DNA of 64,000 nucleotides from Escherichia fergusonii ATCC 35469 (GTDB lineage Bacteria; Pseudomonadota; Gammaproteobacteria; Enterobacterales; Enterobacteriaceae), in assembly GCF_000026225.1 (NCBI RefSeq), contig NC_011740.1:2046001-2110000 (forward strand), read 5' to 3'. The notes beneath the pieces were generated by a model. The model made no database searches and was not told the origin of the DNA. It saw nothing but the letters and a program-made list of their open reading frames with translations. The position numbers and the translations under genes are program-made. Positions 1 to 8,769 of this stretch are shown one piece after another; the first letter of the stretch is position 1; the number at the start of each line of letters is the position of its first letter.

Positions 1-174
1 AACATCGGCTCTGGTCTGGTGACCGTGATGGTGAAAGGCGACGTTGGCGCAGTGAAAGCATCTGTCGATTCTGGACTTGAGTCCGCACAGCACATCGGGG
101 AAGTGGTGACGTCGCTGGTTATCGCGCGTCCTCACAACGACATCAACAAAATCGTTATTAAACATAAGGCTTAA
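1..174 (+). CDS. cmcA: BMC-H shell protein, 3' part only
   Basis: The window opens inside a reading frame whose 57 visible codons match the C-terminal two thirds of a hexameric shell protein of the PduA/EutM (BMC-H) family. Visible family signs are the pore-strand segment NIGSGLVTVMVKGDVGAVKA and the end VIARPHNDINKIV. It is followed after 17 bases by a second and then a third closely related copy, as in the cmcA-cmcB-cmcC group of type II choline-utilisation loci. The product would form flat hexagonal facets of the choline microcompartment. The symbol is given by locus order and is less certain than the family. Confidence 0.85.
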   Translation, partial: NIGSGLVTVMVKGDVGAVKASVDSGLESAQHIGEVVTSLVIARPHNDINKIVIKHKA

Positions 175-191
175 GGCCGGAGGGAAGAAAC

Positions 192-476
192 ATGGGTGAT
201 GCATTAGGTCTGATTGAAACCAAAGGTTTGGTGGCTTGTATTGAAGCAGCTGACGCGATGTGTAAGGCCGCCAACGTTGAGTTGATTGGCTATGAAAACG
301 TCGGTTCTGGTCTGGTCACCGCAATGGTGAAAGGTGATGTCGGCGCAGTAAAAGCGGCGGTGGATTCCGGTGTTGAGTCCGCACAGCGCATTGGCGAGGT
401 GGTGACATCGTTGGTTATCGCGCGTCCACACAATGACATCAACAAGATTGTCTCGCACTACAAAATTACCGATTAA
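192..476 (+). CDS. cmcB: BMC-H microcompartment shell protein (choline locus)
   Basis: A 94-residue single-BMC-domain protein starting MGDALGLIETKGLVACIEA, the standard opening of PduA/EutM-type hexamers. The conserved KGDVGAVKAAVDSG helix and the RPHNDI C-terminal segment are present. The start follows a strong ribosome-binding site (GGAGGG) about 9 bases upstream. It lies between two paralogues with nearly identical DNA in the middle of the gene. It is expected to tile the facets of the choline compartment and form a central pore for choline, TMA or small metabolites. The family is certain; the cmcB name rests on gene order. Confidence 0.93.
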   Translation: MGDALGLIETKGLVACIEAADAMCKAANVELIGYENVGSGLVTAMVKGDVGAVKAAVDSGVESAQRIGEVVTSLVIARPHNDINKIVSHYKITD

Positions 477-490
477 CCGGAGAAAACATA

Positions 491-769
491 ATGAGAGAAG
501 CGCTTGGTCTGATCGAAACCAAAGGTCTGGTGGCCTGTATTGAGGCGGCAGACGCGATGTGTAAGGCCGCCAACGTTGAGTTGATTGGCTATGAAAACGT
601 CGGCTCTGGCCTGGTCACCGCGATGGTGAAAGGCGACGTTGGCGCAGTGAATGCCGCGGTGGATTCCGGTGTTGAAGCAGCAAGACGTATCGGTGAAGTG
701 GTGACCTCCCGTGTCATCGCCCGTCCACATAACGACATCGAAAAAATCGCGTCGCAGCATAAAGCATGA
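491..769 (+). CDS. cmcC: BMC-H microcompartment shell protein (choline locus)
   Basis: A 92-residue BMC-H protein, third of the tandem trio, starting MREALGLIETKGLVACIEA. It matches the preceding copy almost base for base over the central part of the gene, while the ends differ (here VNAAVDSGVEAARRIGEVV and a shorter lysine-containing tail). An ATG preceded by GGAGAAAA sets the start. A gap of about 50 bases separates it from the aldehyde dehydrogenase gene. Its role is a facet-forming shell hexamer; the copies could co-assemble as mixed hexamers, which is inference. Confidence 0.93.
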   Translation: MREALGLIETKGLVACIEAADAMCKAANVELIGYENVGSGLVTAMVKGDVGAVNAAVDSGVEAARRIGEVVTSRVIARPHNDIEKIASQHKA

Positions 770-822
770 CCTGACAGGGCACGCCCCGTCTGCACTCTTT
801 TAGTCTGATGAAGGATAGACTC

Positions 823-2409
823 ATGATTGAACTGGATACCGATTTGCGCTCCCGTCAGAACGCGCGGGTGCTGGTGCGTAACGCCAAAAAAGCGCAAGCG
901 ATTATGGCCACTTTTTCGCAGCAGCAAATCGACGCCATCGTGAAAAACGTGGCCCAGGAAGCAGCACACCACGCTGAAGCACTGGCAAAAATGGCCGCAG
1001 AAGAAACTGGCTTCGGCAACTGGCAGGATAAAGTCCTGAAAAACCGTTTCGCCTCGCTGCGTGTTTACGATGCCATCAAAGATATGAAGACCGTCGGCAT
1101 CATTCATGACGATCAACAGCAAAAAGTGATGGACGTGGGCGTGCCGCTGGGTGTGATTTGCGCCCTGGTGCCGTCAACCAACCCGACTTCGACCATCTTC
1201 TACAAAACGCTGATCGCCCTGAAAGCCGGTAATGCGATTATTTTCTCTCCGCATCCCGGCGCACGTCAGTGTAGCTGGAAGGCGATAGAAGTCGTTAAGC
1301 GTGCCGCAGAAGCTGCTGGTGCACCTGCGGGTATTGTCGATGGTGTAACCGAGCTCACGCTGGAAGCAACCCACGAACTGATGCATAGCAAAGATGTTTC
1401 GCTGATTCTGGCTACCGGTGGTGAAGGAATGGTACGAGCAGCATATGCTTCTGGCACACCGACCATCAGCGGTGGTCCTGGTAACGGTCCGGCATTTATT
1501 GAACGCAGTGCGGATATCCACCATGCGGTGAAAGATATCATCACCAGCAAAACCTTCGATAATGGTGTGATCTGCGCTTCTGAACAGTCGATTATTGTTG
1601 AACGCTGCATTTACAACGAAGTACACCGCGAGCTGGAAGCTCAGGGTGCTTACTTTATGAACGAAGATGAAGCGGCAAAAATGGCAGCTCTGCTGCTGCG
1701 CCCGAACGGCACGATTAACCCGAAAGTGGTGGGAAAAACCGCACTGTATTTAAGCCAGATGGCCGGTTTTTGTGTGCCCGCCAGTACCAGAGTACTGATT
1801 GCCGAACAAACTACCGTTTCTCACAAAAATCCCTACTCACGTGAAAAGCTGTGCCCGGTTCTTGGTCTGTATATCGAAGAGGACTGGAAAGCTGCCTGCC
1901 ACCGCGTGGTGGAGTTGCTGACTAACGAAGGTCTGGGCCACACACTGGTGATCCATACCCGCAACCAGGATGTGATCCGTCAATTCTGCCTTGAAAAACC
2001 GGTTAACCGCATTCTGATCAATACCCCTGCGGCGCTTGGCGGTATTGGCGCTACCACTAACATTACCCCCGCCCTGACGCTTGGATGCGGTGCGGTAGGT
2101 GGTGGTTCCTCTTCCGATAACGTCGGGCCAATGAATCTGCTCAACATTCGTAAAGTGGGCTATGGCGTGCGTTCCATCGATGAGTTGCGTTCTCCGGGTA
2201 GCCGTGCAGAACCGCAGCCAGCCATCGCCGCGCCGGTAGCGGATCCGCATCGCAGCATTCTTGACGATGCCCGCTTCACCTCCCCTGCCCCGGCAACCAC
2301 ATCTGCTGATGATCGTTTTACTGTGGCAACGACTGATCCCGAAGGCGAGATCAACGAGCAGAACGTTGAGCGAGTCATCCGCCAGGTGCTTGAGCGCTTA
2401 GGCAAGTAA
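823..2409 (+). CDS. cutF: CoA-acylating acetaldehyde dehydrogenase CutF
   Basis: A 528-residue aldehyde dehydrogenase of the EutE/PduP type, converting acetaldehyde from choline cleavage to acetyl-CoA with NAD+. The catalytic cysteine lies in the segment FDNGVICASEQS (Cys251), and CoA-ALDH landmarks such as VPSTNPTS and SPHPGARQCS are present. ATG 823 is chosen because AAGGA lies 7 bases before it; an in-frame ATG at 808 has no such site. The catalytic domain is followed by a proline/alanine-rich linker (about 460-505) and a terminal amphipathic helix, EGEINEQNVERVIRQVLERL, that looks like a C-terminal encapsulation peptide. That places it inside the shell next to CutC. Confidence 0.93.
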   Translation: MIELDTDLRSRQNARVLVRNAKKAQAIMATFSQQQIDAIVKNVAQEAAHHAEALAKMAAEETGFGNWQDKVLKNRFASLRVYDAIKDMKTVGIIHDDQQQKVMDVGVPLGVICALVPSTNPTSTIFYKTLIALKAGNAIIFSPHPGARQCSWKAIEVVKRAAEAAGAPAGIVDGVTELTLEATHELMHSKDVSLILATGGEGMVRAAYASGTPTISGGPGNGPAFIERSADIHHAVKDIITSKTFDNGVICASEQSIIVERCIYNEVHRELEAQGAYFMNEDEAAKMAALLLRPNGTINPKVVGKTALYLSQMAGFCVPASTRVLIAEQTTVSHKNPYSREKLCPVLGLYIEEDWKAACHRVVELLTNEGLGHTLVIHTRNQDVIRQFCLEKPVNRILINTPAALGGIGATTNITPALTLGCGAVGGGSSSDNVGPMNLLNIRKVGYGVRSIDELRSPGSRAEPQPAIAAPVADPHRSILDDARFTSPAPATTSADDRFTVATTDPEGEINEQNVERVIRQVLERLGK

Positions 2410-2435
2410 TTCATTGAGATAAGGCGATAAAAACG

Positions 2436-2693
2436 ATGATTCTCGCAAAGGTAACCGGACATGTCGTCGCCACGCAAAAGTGCGATGAGCTGCGCGGCAG
2501 CAACCTGTTGTTGATCACCCAACTGGATGATAACCAACAGCTGATGAAGGACCGCTCCTGGGTCGCTGTCGATAGCGTCGGTGCAGGCGTTCATGACGTT
2601 GTGCTGGCGGAGGAGTACTTCGCACTCAATAAAGATCGTTACAAAGCGATGTCAGTGGTCGCCATTGTCGAGAAGGTTTTTCGGGACGCTTAA
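2436..2693 (+). CDS. cmcD: BMC-P pentameric vertex protein (EutN/CcmL family)
   Basis: An 85-residue protein starting MILAKVTGHVVATQKCDEL, the hallmark opening of EutN/CcmL/PduN vertex proteins, with the conserved VAVDSVGAGVHDVVL segment (about residues 46-60). Such proteins form pentamers that cap the vertices of the polyhedral shell. It lies between the aldehyde and alcohol dehydrogenase genes with short spacers, in the typical cutF-cmcD-cutO order. The single visible pentamer gene is enough to close a shell. Confidence 0.95.
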   Translation: MILAKVTGHVVATQKCDELRGSNLLLITQLDDNQQLMKDRSWVAVDSVGAGVHDVVLAEEYFALNKDRYKAMSVVAIVEKVFRDA

Positions 2694-2708
2694 GGAGTGA
2701 AAAAACCA

Positions 2709-3863
2709 ATGAGTGAATTTTTGCTGAAACCCCGGATCTGCTTCGGTCAGGACGCGCTGTCAGTCCTGGACGAGCTAACCGCCTGTCATGTTTTGCTGGT
2801 TACCGATCAGGCGATGGTCAAATTCGGTCTTGCTGAACGTGTCACGCAGCGTCTCTGTGCGCGCGGCATTGACTGGCAGGTGTGGGATGACGTTGTCGCC
2901 GATCCGGATATCGCTACCGTGGTCCGAGGGATGAAGTTGATGGACAGCTGCTACCCGGATCTGGTTATCGCACTCGGCGGTGGTTCGGTCATTGACGCAG
3001 CCAAAGCGGTTATTTTCGCCCTGGCGCAAACCCGTCCGGAAGCAGGACGTGAACGCCCCTGCTTTGTGGCTATTCCAACCACCAGCGGTACGGGCTCAGA
3101 AGTGACCAGTTTCTCGGTGGTGAAAGCCCATGCCGAAAAACTGGTGCTGGTTGACTCGTCGCTGCTACCGGATATCGCCATTCTTGATCCGTCACTGGTG
3201 GCATCCGTGCCACCTGCTATCACCGCTGACACCGGAATGGATGTGTTGTGCCACGCTCTGGAGGCTTATGTCTCCCTTGCCGCCAGCGACTTTTCCGATG
3301 CACTTGCTGAAAAAGTGGTGCAACAGGTGTTCAGCTACCTGCCGGGCTGCTGGCGTAACGGCCAGGATTTGCAGGCTCGGGAGAAAATGCACAACGCCTC
3401 ATGTATGGCAGGAATGGCGTTTACCAATGCCTCTCTTGGCATCACCCATAGCCTGGCTCATGCCCTTGGTGGTGTTTTCCGTGTCCCTCATGGGCGCGCA
3501 AATGCCCTGCTAATGGCACACGTTGTGGCATGGAATGCTGACTACCACGGTCAATGCGACACCCTTGCTGCGCGGAAATATGCACGTCTGGCACATCTGT
3601 TGGATCTGCCTGCCAGCACGCCTCGTGAAGGAGTAACAAGCCTGCTGGTCGCAATCCAAACGCTGAAAGATGAAATGAATATGCCCAGGGGGATTAACGA
3701 CACCGGCGTGAATGCCGCTGATTTCGATCAGCGCCTGGCGGAGATGGTTGCCCAGGCACTGCGTGACAGTTGCACCCCAACCAACCCGCGCGAACCGGAT
3801 GCCCGCGCCCTGACTGAACTTTATCGCCAGGCCTGGAGCGGCAATATCGCTCAATGCCACTGA
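2709..3863 (+). CDS. cutO: Iron-type alcohol dehydrogenase CutO
   Basis: A 384-residue group III (iron-containing) alcohol dehydrogenase related to PduQ and EutG. It reduces acetaldehyde to ethanol and so regenerates NAD+ for CutF. Visible signatures are the nucleotide-binding GGGSVIDAAK, the motif PTTSGTGSEVTS, and metal-ligand segments around DTGMDVLCHALEAY and HSLAHALGG...PHG. The ATG at 2709 follows AAGGAG and is preferred to a GTG at 2697 that lies within that ribosome-binding site. The spacing from cmcD is 15 bases, indicating one transcript. Confidence 0.93.
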   Translation: MSEFLLKPRICFGQDALSVLDELTACHVLLVTDQAMVKFGLAERVTQRLCARGIDWQVWDDVVADPDIATVVRGMKLMDSCYPDLVIALGGGSVIDAAKAVIFALAQTRPEAGRERPCFVAIPTTSGTGSEVTSFSVVKAHAEKLVLVDSSLLPDIAILDPSLVASVPPAITADTGMDVLCHALEAYVSLAASDFSDALAEKVVQQVFSYLPGCWRNGQDLQAREKMHNASCMAGMAFTNASLGITHSLAHALGGVFRVPHGRANALLMAHVVAWNADYHGQCDTLAARKYARLAHLLDLPASTPREGVTSLLVAIQTLKDEMNMPRGINDTGVNAADFDQRLAEMVAQALRDSCTPTNPREPDARALTELYRQAWSGNIAQCH

Positions 3864-3889
3864 TAACAAGAACTGGAGACCCTTACCTT

Positions 3890-6800
3890 ATGGCAAACTA
3901 CAATTTAACACCGCGCGTAAAAGTGCTGGCTGAACGTTTACTGGCTCACCCCAGTACCCTGTGCGTTGAACATGCCGGGATCCTGAGCGGGCTGGATGGT
4001 GATATCGCGGGCATTCCCGCCGCAGTAAAACCCGCTCGCCGTTTCTATGAACTGATGCGCCAGCTACCGCTCGCTGTTAGCCCCGATGAACTGATTGTTG
4101 GCAACCAGACTCATCGTCCGCATGGCGCGATTTTCCACGACGAAAGTACGGCCCACCGCCCGTCTGTTTTTCAGTTTCTTAATCTAAATAGCGACCTCGA
4201 TGCCCCGGATTATAAACTGGTGATCGAAAAAGGCGTGCTGGCAATCAAACAGCAATTGGAAGAGAAAACCCGCTCACTGGGCAGCGCCGTTAGCCGCAGT
4301 GGTATGGATGAAGTCAACGCTTGCCGCGCCGCGATTTACGCCTGTGATGCCCTGATGCAGTTAGCGCAAAATCTGGCCACCAGCGCCGAAAAACTGGCTG
4401 CAACTGAGACAAATGCGTATCGCAAAGCTGAGTTATCTGAAAGTGCCGCCATTTTGCACCATATCCCAGCGCATCCTGCTCGTAGTTTTAAAGAGGCTTG
4501 CCAGGCATTTTATCTGTTCCAGTTAGCACTCCAGTTAGATAATGGTAGCTATGCTGTTAACCCGGAAGGCGCAGATAAAGCGCTGCTGGCGTATTATCAG
4601 CATGATATTGCCAACGGTCTGCTGACCGAGGCGCAGGCTTACGAAATTGTCGAATGTTTGTGGTTTAAACTGGCAGAACTGAGTGAAGTCCGCGCAGCTT
4701 GTGCTATCGATGGCTACCCGATGTTCGATGCTCTGTTGCACGGTGCAAGCCTTGAGAACGCAGTGATTAACCCTCTTTCAGAGATGTTCCTCAATGCACA
4801 ACGTAACCTGAGCGCGCTAAATCTGCCCGTACGTCTGTTCCATGGTGCCCACAAAACCGTTACCACACCATTTGCCGCCTGTAGCGAAACGCCAGTGCTG
4901 GAAGGCCTGACACCACGTATCCAACGTCTGCGTAACCACTACCTGACTGTCCGCCCGAGTGTTTCTATTTACCGTGCACTGGCTTTTACCGAAGTGGTGA
5001 AAGCGAATCCAGGAATGCCAGCCATCCTGCTGCGCGCTAAAGCGTTCCGTCACGCCTGTGAAACTGCGCCGATTTTGATTCAGAACGATGAGCTGATCGT
5101 CGGTCATCCTTGCGGTAAACCGCGTGCTGGCGCATTTTCACCTGATATTGCCTGGCGCTGGGTGCGTGACGAACTCGATACCATGAGTACTCGCCCGCAG
5201 GATCCGTTTGAAATCAGCGAAGAAGATAAAAAAACCATTCGCGAAGAGATTGTACCGTTCTGGGAGGGTCGCTCGCTGGATGAAATTTGTGAAGCACAAT
5301 ACCGCGAAGCTGGCGTTTGGTCGTTCAGTGGCGAAACATTCGTCAGCGACCTCTCCTATCATCAGGTTAACGGCGGGGGTGATACCTGTCCGGGCTACGA
5401 TGTGCTGCTGTTTACCAAAGGGATGAATGGCATCAAAGCCGATGCCGAGGCGCATCTTGCCGAACTGAGCATGGAAAACCCGGAAGATATCGATCGCATT
5501 TACTACTACAAAGCAGCGATCGAAACCTGTGAAGGGGTGATCAACTATGCGCATCGTATTGCCGCCCGTGCCCGTGAACTGGCTGCCGTTGAACAGAACG
5601 CCCAGCGTCGAGCAGAGCTACTGACTATCGCAGAAGTTAACCAGAACGTTCCGGCGAATCCGCCGAAAACCTTGCAGGAAGCGCTGCAAAGTATCTGGAC
5701 GGTAGAGTCACTGTTTGAGATTGAAGAGAACCAGACAGGCCTGTCACTTGGGCGTGTTGACCAGTACTGCTACCCGATGTTTGAAGCAGATATCCGTGAA
5801 GGTCGCCTGACTCATGAAGGTGCACTGGAGCTGATGCAGGCATTTATCATCAAATGTGCCGAGCTGATGTGGATGTCCAGCGAACTGGGAGCGAAATATT
5901 TTGCGGGTTATCAGCCATTTATCAACCTGACTGTCGGTGGTCAAAAACGTAGCGGTGGCGATGCCTGCAACGATCTCACCTATCTGATTATGGATGCAGT
6001 CCGTTTTGTGAAAGTGTATCAGCCATCACTGGCTTGCCGTATCCATAACCAGTCGCCGCAAAAATATATGGAAAAAATTGTCGATGTGGTGAAAGCGGGG
6101 ATGGGCTTCCCAGCCTGCCACTTCGATGACTCCCATATCAAAATGATGCTGCGCAAAGGTTTTGACTTTGAAGATGCCCGTGATTACTGCCTGATGGGCT
6201 GCGTGGAACCACAAAAATCAGGTCGTATTTACCAGTGGACTTCCACCGGCTACACCCAATGGCCAATTGCCATCGAGTTTGTCCTCAACCGTGGTCGTAT
6301 GGTGCTGTTTGATAGCTATCAGGGGCTGGACACGGGCGATCTGAAAGATCTGCGCACATTCGAAGATTTTGATGCCGCGGTGAAAAAACAAGTTGCTCAT
6401 ATCATACGCTTGTCCGCCATCGGTACGGTCATCAGCCAGCGTGTGCACCGGGACGTGGCACCAAAACCGCTGATGTCGCTACTGGTTGAAGGCTGCATGG
6501 AAAAAGGCAAAGACGTCTCTGCCGGTGGCGCAATGGTAAACCACGGACCTGGGCTGATTTTCTCTGGTCTGGCTACCTACGTCGATTCAATGGCGGCCAT
6601 CCGCAAACTGGTTTACGAAGATAAGAAATATACCCTTGAACAGATACGGGACGCTCTGCTGGCAAACTTTGAAGGTTATGAAGGCTTGCGTCGCGACTGT
6701 CTGAACGCACCGAAATACGGCAACGACGATAACTACGTTGACCAGTACGCTCTGGATATCACCGAGTGGACTGAACGAGAGTGCCGCAAGTACAAGATGC

Positions 6801-7276
6801 TCTACTCCACTCTCAGCCACGGTACGTTGTCGATCTCCAACAATACGCCGATTGGTGAGCTGACCAATGCCACACCAAATGGTCGTCTGGCGTGGATGCC
6901 GCTTTCTGACGGGATCAGCCCGACTCAAGGGGCGGATAAGCATGGCCCTACAGCGATTATCAAGTCTGTGAGCAAAATGAACGTTGAAACCATGAATATC
7001 GGCATGGTGCATAACTTCAAATTCCTCAAAGGGCTACTTGATACACCGGAAGGTCGCAACGGCCTGATAACTCTATTGCGTACAGCATCAATTCTTGGCA
7101 ACGGTCAGATGCAGTTCAGCTACGTCGATAATGAAGTACTGAAAAAAGCACAACAGGAACCGGAAAAATACCGTGATTTGATCGTCCGCGTAGCCGGTTA
7201 CAGCGCCTACTTCGTGGAATTGTGTAAGGAAGTTCAGGACGAAATCATCAGCCGTACGGTGATTGAGAAGTTCTGA
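3890..7276 (+). CDS. cutC: Choline trimethylamine-lyase CutC, long (type II) form
   Basis: A 1128-residue glycyl-radical enzyme that cleaves choline to trimethylamine and acetaldehyde. The thiyl cysteine lies in DYCLMGCVEP (Cys771) and the radical glycine in VRVAGYSAYF (Gly1103), the pair expected for CutC. The length matches the Klebsiella-type enzyme; type I CutC is about 850 residues. The extra N-terminal part (about 1-350) looks like a degenerate repeat of the pyruvate-formate-lyase fold: SPDELIVGNQTHRPHGAIF near residue 65 resembles QNDELIVGHPCGKPRAGAF near residue 400. The ATG at 3890 is chosen by homology, with GGAG about 12 bases upstream. In GRM2 systems the extension has been linked to encapsulation. 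The neighbouring cutD encodes its activase. Confidence 0.96.
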   Translation: MANYNLTPRVKVLAERLLAHPSTLCVEHAGILSGLDGDIAGIPAAVKPARRFYELMRQLPLAVSPDELIVGNQTHRPHGAIFHDESTAHRPSVFQFLNLNSDLDAPDYKLVIEKGVLAIKQQLEEKTRSLGSAVSRSGMDEVNACRAAIYACDALMQLAQNLATSAEKLAATETNAYRKAELSESAAILHHIPAHPARSFKEACQAFYLFQLALQLDNGSYAVNPEGADKALLAYYQHDIANGLLTEAQAYEIVECLWFKLAELSEVRAACAIDGYPMFDALLHGASLENAVINPLSEMFLNAQRNLSALNLPVRLFHGAHKTVTTPFAACSETPVLEGLTPRIQRLRNHYLTVRPSVSIYRALAFTEVVKANPGMPAILLRAKAFRHACETAPILIQNDELIVGHPCGKPRAGAFSPDIAWRWVRDELDTMSTRPQDPFEISEEDKKTIREEIVPFWEGRSLDEICEAQYREAGVWSFSGETFVSDLSYHQVNGGGDTCPGYDVLLFTKGMNGIKADAEAHLAELSMENPEDIDRIYYYKAAIETCEGVINYAHRIAARARELAAVEQNAQRRAELLTIAEVNQNVPANPPKTLQEALQSIWTVESLFEIEENQTGLSLGRVDQYCYPMFEADIREGRLTHEGALELMQAFIIKCAELMWMSSELGAKYFAGYQPFINLTVGGQKRSGGDACNDLTYLIMDAVRFVKVYQPSLACRIHNQSPQKYMEKIVDVVKAGMGFPACHFDDSHIKMMLRKGFDFEDARDYCLMGCVEPQKSGRIYQWTSTGYTQWPIAIEFVLNRGRMVLFDSYQGLDTGDLKDLRTFEDFDAAVKKQVAHIIRLSAIGTVISQRVHRDVAPKPLMSLLVEGCMEKGKDVSAGGAMVNHGPGLIFSGLATYVDSMAAIRKLVYEDKKYTLEQIRDALLANFEGYEGLRRDCLNAPKYGNDDNYVDQYALDITEWTERECRKYKMLYSTLSHGTLSISNNTPIGELTNATPNGRLAWMPLSDGISPTQGADKHGPTAIIKSVSKMNVETMNIGMVHNFKFLKGLLDTPEGRNGLITLLRTASILGNGQMQFSYVDNEVLKKAQQEPEKYRDLIVRVAGYSAYFVELCKEVQDEIISRTVIEKF

Positions 7277-7327
7277 TAAGACGGATCGCAACCGGACAAG
7301 GATGTCCGACATTTTCAGGAGGCAAGC

Positions 7328-8275
7328 GTGAGCGCAAATAAAGAATTAAGCGGACGAATTTTCAATATCCAGAAATATTCGATCTACGACGGTGACGGTA
7401 TCCGCACACTGATTTTTTTTAAAGGCTGCAATCTTCGCTGCCCGTGGTGTGCCAACCCGGAAGGGTTAAGCAGCCAGTTTCAGGTGATGTTCTCTCAGGA
7501 TAAATGCATCAACTGCGGCGACTGCGTCAATGTATGCCCGGCGGGGATCCACTACCGTGCGGAAGTCAACGGAGAAATGAAGCATTTCGTCAACCGTAAT
7601 AAAGACTGCATTGGTTGTCGCAAGTGTGAAGAAATTTGCACCCAAAATGCACTGGATATCATGGGTAAAGATGTCACGGTCAGTGAACTGATGGAGATCA
7701 TCATGCAGGACTATGACTTTTACGTCTCCTCCGGCGGTGGTGTCACTATTGGGGGCGGTGAGATGAGCTTGCAAACTGATTTTGCCGTTGCCCTGTTCAG
7801 TGAATGCAAAAAGATGATGATCAACACCGCCGTTGAAACCCAGGGTACAACCCCGCTTGCAAACTATCAGAAGCTGGCTCCGGTCACCGACACCTTCCTG
7901 TTCGATATCAAACAGATCGATAGCAATCACCATAAAACGCTGTTCGGAATTGGCAACGAAGGCGTGCGTCGCAATCTGGAGTGGCTGGTGGATTCGGGTG
8001 CCAACGTGATTGTTCGTATGCCGCTGATTCGTGGTTATAACGATTCGTGGGAAGCGATTACCGGTGCTATCGACTACGTCCAGAAACTGGCCAAACGCGG
8101 CAATATTCGCCGAATCGATATGCTGCCGTACCACCAGCTGGGGCGCAAAAAGTATGAACGACTGGAGATGCCCTACCCGATTGTTGAAGACCCGTCATAC
8201 AGCGTGGAAGAGCTGGACAAACTGGAGGCATTTTTCGCCCAGTTCGATTTTGATATTCGCTTAGTTCGTCATTAA
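7328..8275 (+). CDS. cutD: Glycyl-radical activating enzyme CutD (radical SAM)
   Basis: A 315-residue radical-SAM protein that generates the glycyl radical on CutC. The SAM-cluster motif CNLRCPWC lies near residue 35. It is followed by an inserted ferredoxin-like pair, CINCGDCVNVC and CIGCRKCEEIC, predicting two auxiliary 4Fe-4S clusters, as in other activases of this subgroup. Translation starts at GTG 7328 behind a near-perfect AGGAGG. The gene follows cutC by about 50 bases and precedes cmcE, the usual cutC-cutD order. The predicted activity is strictly anaerobic. Confidence 0.95.
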   Translation: MSANKELSGRIFNIQKYSIYDGDGIRTLIFFKGCNLRCPWCANPEGLSSQFQVMFSQDKCINCGDCVNVCPAGIHYRAEVNGEMKHFVNRNKDCIGCRKCEEICTQNALDIMGKDVTVSELMEIIMQDYDFYVSSGGGVTIGGGEMSLQTDFAVALFSECKKMMINTAVETQGTTPLANYQKLAPVTDTFLFDIKQIDSNHHKTLFGIGNEGVRRNLEWLVDSGANVIVRMPLIRGYNDSWEAITGAIDYVQKLAKRGNIRRIDMLPYHQLGRKKYERLEMPYPIVEDPSYSVEELDKLEAFFAQFDFDIRLVRH

Positions 8276-8286
8276 AGGAGCCGTAA

Positions 8287-8769
8287 ATGAACAGTTTAGG
8301 CGTAATTGAAACACGTGGTCTTGTAGCCGCAATTCAAGCCGTAGATGCCGCCTGCAAAGCAGCCGGGGTGAGCTGTATTGGTTATCGCAAAGTAGGTTCC
8401 GGGCTGGTAAGCGTCTGTTTTGAGGGGGAAATCAGCGCAGTTTACACGGCCATTGAACGTGGTATTGCTGTGGCATCCGCAACCGACCATCAGGCCAAAT
8501 CACTGGTGATCGCTCGCCCGGAACGCTGTGTGGTTGAAGCACTCAGTAACCTGAAAGGTCATCCGCCACGTGTCGAATCAGGCCAGAAACCTCATGCAGA
8601 GCTGCCGACAGTAGCAGAAGTAGCAGAAGTTGCAGAAGTGACTGTCTGCGAAGAAACCGCTGAAGTTTCTACAGATACTGAAACTGCAATGCCTGTAGCT
8701 GAGAAAGAAGTGCAAGCCCCCATTGTGGAAGTGAAAAGCCACGGGCATAAGAAAGGGAAAAAAGCATGA
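8287..8769 (+). CDS. cmcE: BMC-H shell protein with long C-terminal extension
   Basis: A 160-residue protein. Residues 1-90 are a BMC-H domain (MNSLGVIETRGLVAAIQAVD...), more diverged than the cmcA-C trio and with a pore region of KVGSGLVSVCFEGE. Residues 95-160 form an acidic, low-complexity tail with a VAEVAEVAEVT repeat, ending in a lysine-rich HGHKKGKKA. Similar tails occur in PduK-like and CmcE proteins and may contact cargo or the cell interior. It overlaps the next gene by 4 bases (ATGA), suggesting translational coupling. Confidence 0.9.
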   Translation: MNSLGVIETRGLVAAIQAVDAACKAAGVSCIGYRKVGSGLVSVCFEGEISAVYTAIERGIAVASATDHQAKSLVIARPERCVVEALSNLKGHPPRVESGQKPHAELPTVAEVAEVAEVTVCEETAEVSTDTETAMPVAEKEVQAPIVEVKSHGHKKGKKA

